From NCBI GenBank assembly GCA_022592445.1, contig JABYQR010000217.1, forward strand, positions 1 to 64,000: 64,000 bases of DNA, given 5' to 3'. Shown here in pieces: positions 63,939 to 64,000 of this stretch. Made by a program: the position numbers and the translations under genes. The stretch is from Cytidiella melzeri (taxonomy: Eukaryota; Basidiomycota; Agaricomycetes; Polyporales; Irpicaceae). Numbering within the stretch: the stretch's first letter is position 1; each line of letters begins with the position of its first letter. The notes below the pieces were generated by a model. The model made no database searches. It had not been told where the DNA came from and saw nothing but the letters and a program-made list of their open reading frames with translations.

Positions 63939-64000
63939 TGTCACAGATTTTCAATGTTTCTACAAGACTTGCCTTACCAGGCAACGGTATTATTGGGAAT
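63939..64000 (+). repeat. Chromovirus 3' LTR, first 62 bp
   Basis: Identical to 56333-56394 over all 62 visible bases. Confidence 0.93.

Larger units (their letters stand above)
56333..64000 (+). mobile_element. Ty3-type chromovirus LTR retrotransposon, 3' LTR cut by window end
   Basis: The LTR start TGTCACAGATTTTCAATG occurs at 56333 and again at 63939, preceded by a polypurine tract. Between them lie gag, protease, reverse transcriptase, RNase H, integrase and a C-terminal chromodomain in the Ty3 order. All of gag, protease and pol carry frameshifts, yet the 62 visible bases of the 3' LTR are identical to the 5' LTR. The duplication cannot be checked because the right end is outside the window. 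Confidence 0.92.

Noticed and set aside
1..64000. CRISPR arrays, tRNA and rRNA genes
   Set aside because: None seen. Repeats are either transposon ends or short tandem units, and no cloverleaf or rRNA-like sequence was recognised by eye; a tRNAscan-SE run would settle the tRNA question.

Overview
The window looks like a transposon-dense, repeat-rich stretch of an Agaricomycete-type basidiomycete genome. The evidence is compact genes with many ~50-nt introns, DUF6589 and DUF6533 proteins (known mostly from mushroom-forming fungi), a Tnp2-like transposase, a Tad-like LINE with RNase H, a chromodomain Ty3 element and a short-LTR copia element. Only two host genes look complete: an SREBP-type transcription factor (46112-49408, minus) and a P-type cation ATPase (49847-53729, minus).

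Main result: two copies of what looks like an uncharacterised two-gene DNA transposon, at 397-7047 (E1) and 34159-45926 (E2). Each begins and ends with TAGTCTCG. Each is flanked by its own perfect 9-bp target duplication (TATCCCTGG for E1, CCTGTTTCA for E2). Each carries the same convergent gene pair, a RecQ-type helicase and a DUF6589 protein, with stop codons separated by exactly 38 bp. All four termini are potential hairpins. The stem sequences differ between termini but remain paired, and each loop contains GGAGTKCGAAAAAGAC. E1 looks intact (helicase 884 aa, DUF6589 protein 870 aa). E2 is broken by a copia element inserted in the helicase and by a 1-nt frameshift in the DUF6589 gene.

Layout: 1-387 flank; E1; 7092-18980 a long-inverted-repeat element (C) with no recognisable transposase; nested in its right arm, 12164-18966, a Tnp2/EnSpm-like element with two genes and a 5-bp ATTAA duplication; 19271-33478 a LINE bounded by an 18-bp target duplication whose two halves lie 14 kb apart. 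The LINE has three phase-consistent introns in ORF1. Its ORF2 is split by a 3.9-kb TIR element (29188-33108) that carries pieces of host genes (PPP4R2-like, ALG9, a DUF6533 membrane protein). Then come 33497-34149 host flank, E2 with copia at 39227-44485, the SREBP and ATPase genes, a repeat- and fragment-rich stretch with a LINE relic and a 118-bp tandem duplication, a 3'-terminal gene remnant (55910-56332), and a chromovirus (56333 to the window end) whose 3' LTR is cut by the window edge.

The insertion history can be partly ordered by nesting: copia is younger than E2, the Tnp2-like element is younger than C, and the gene-capturing element is younger than the LINE. The LINE itself interrupted an open reading frame. 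Splice sites and joined frames were worked out by eye. Family assignments rest on recalled motifs, not on searches.
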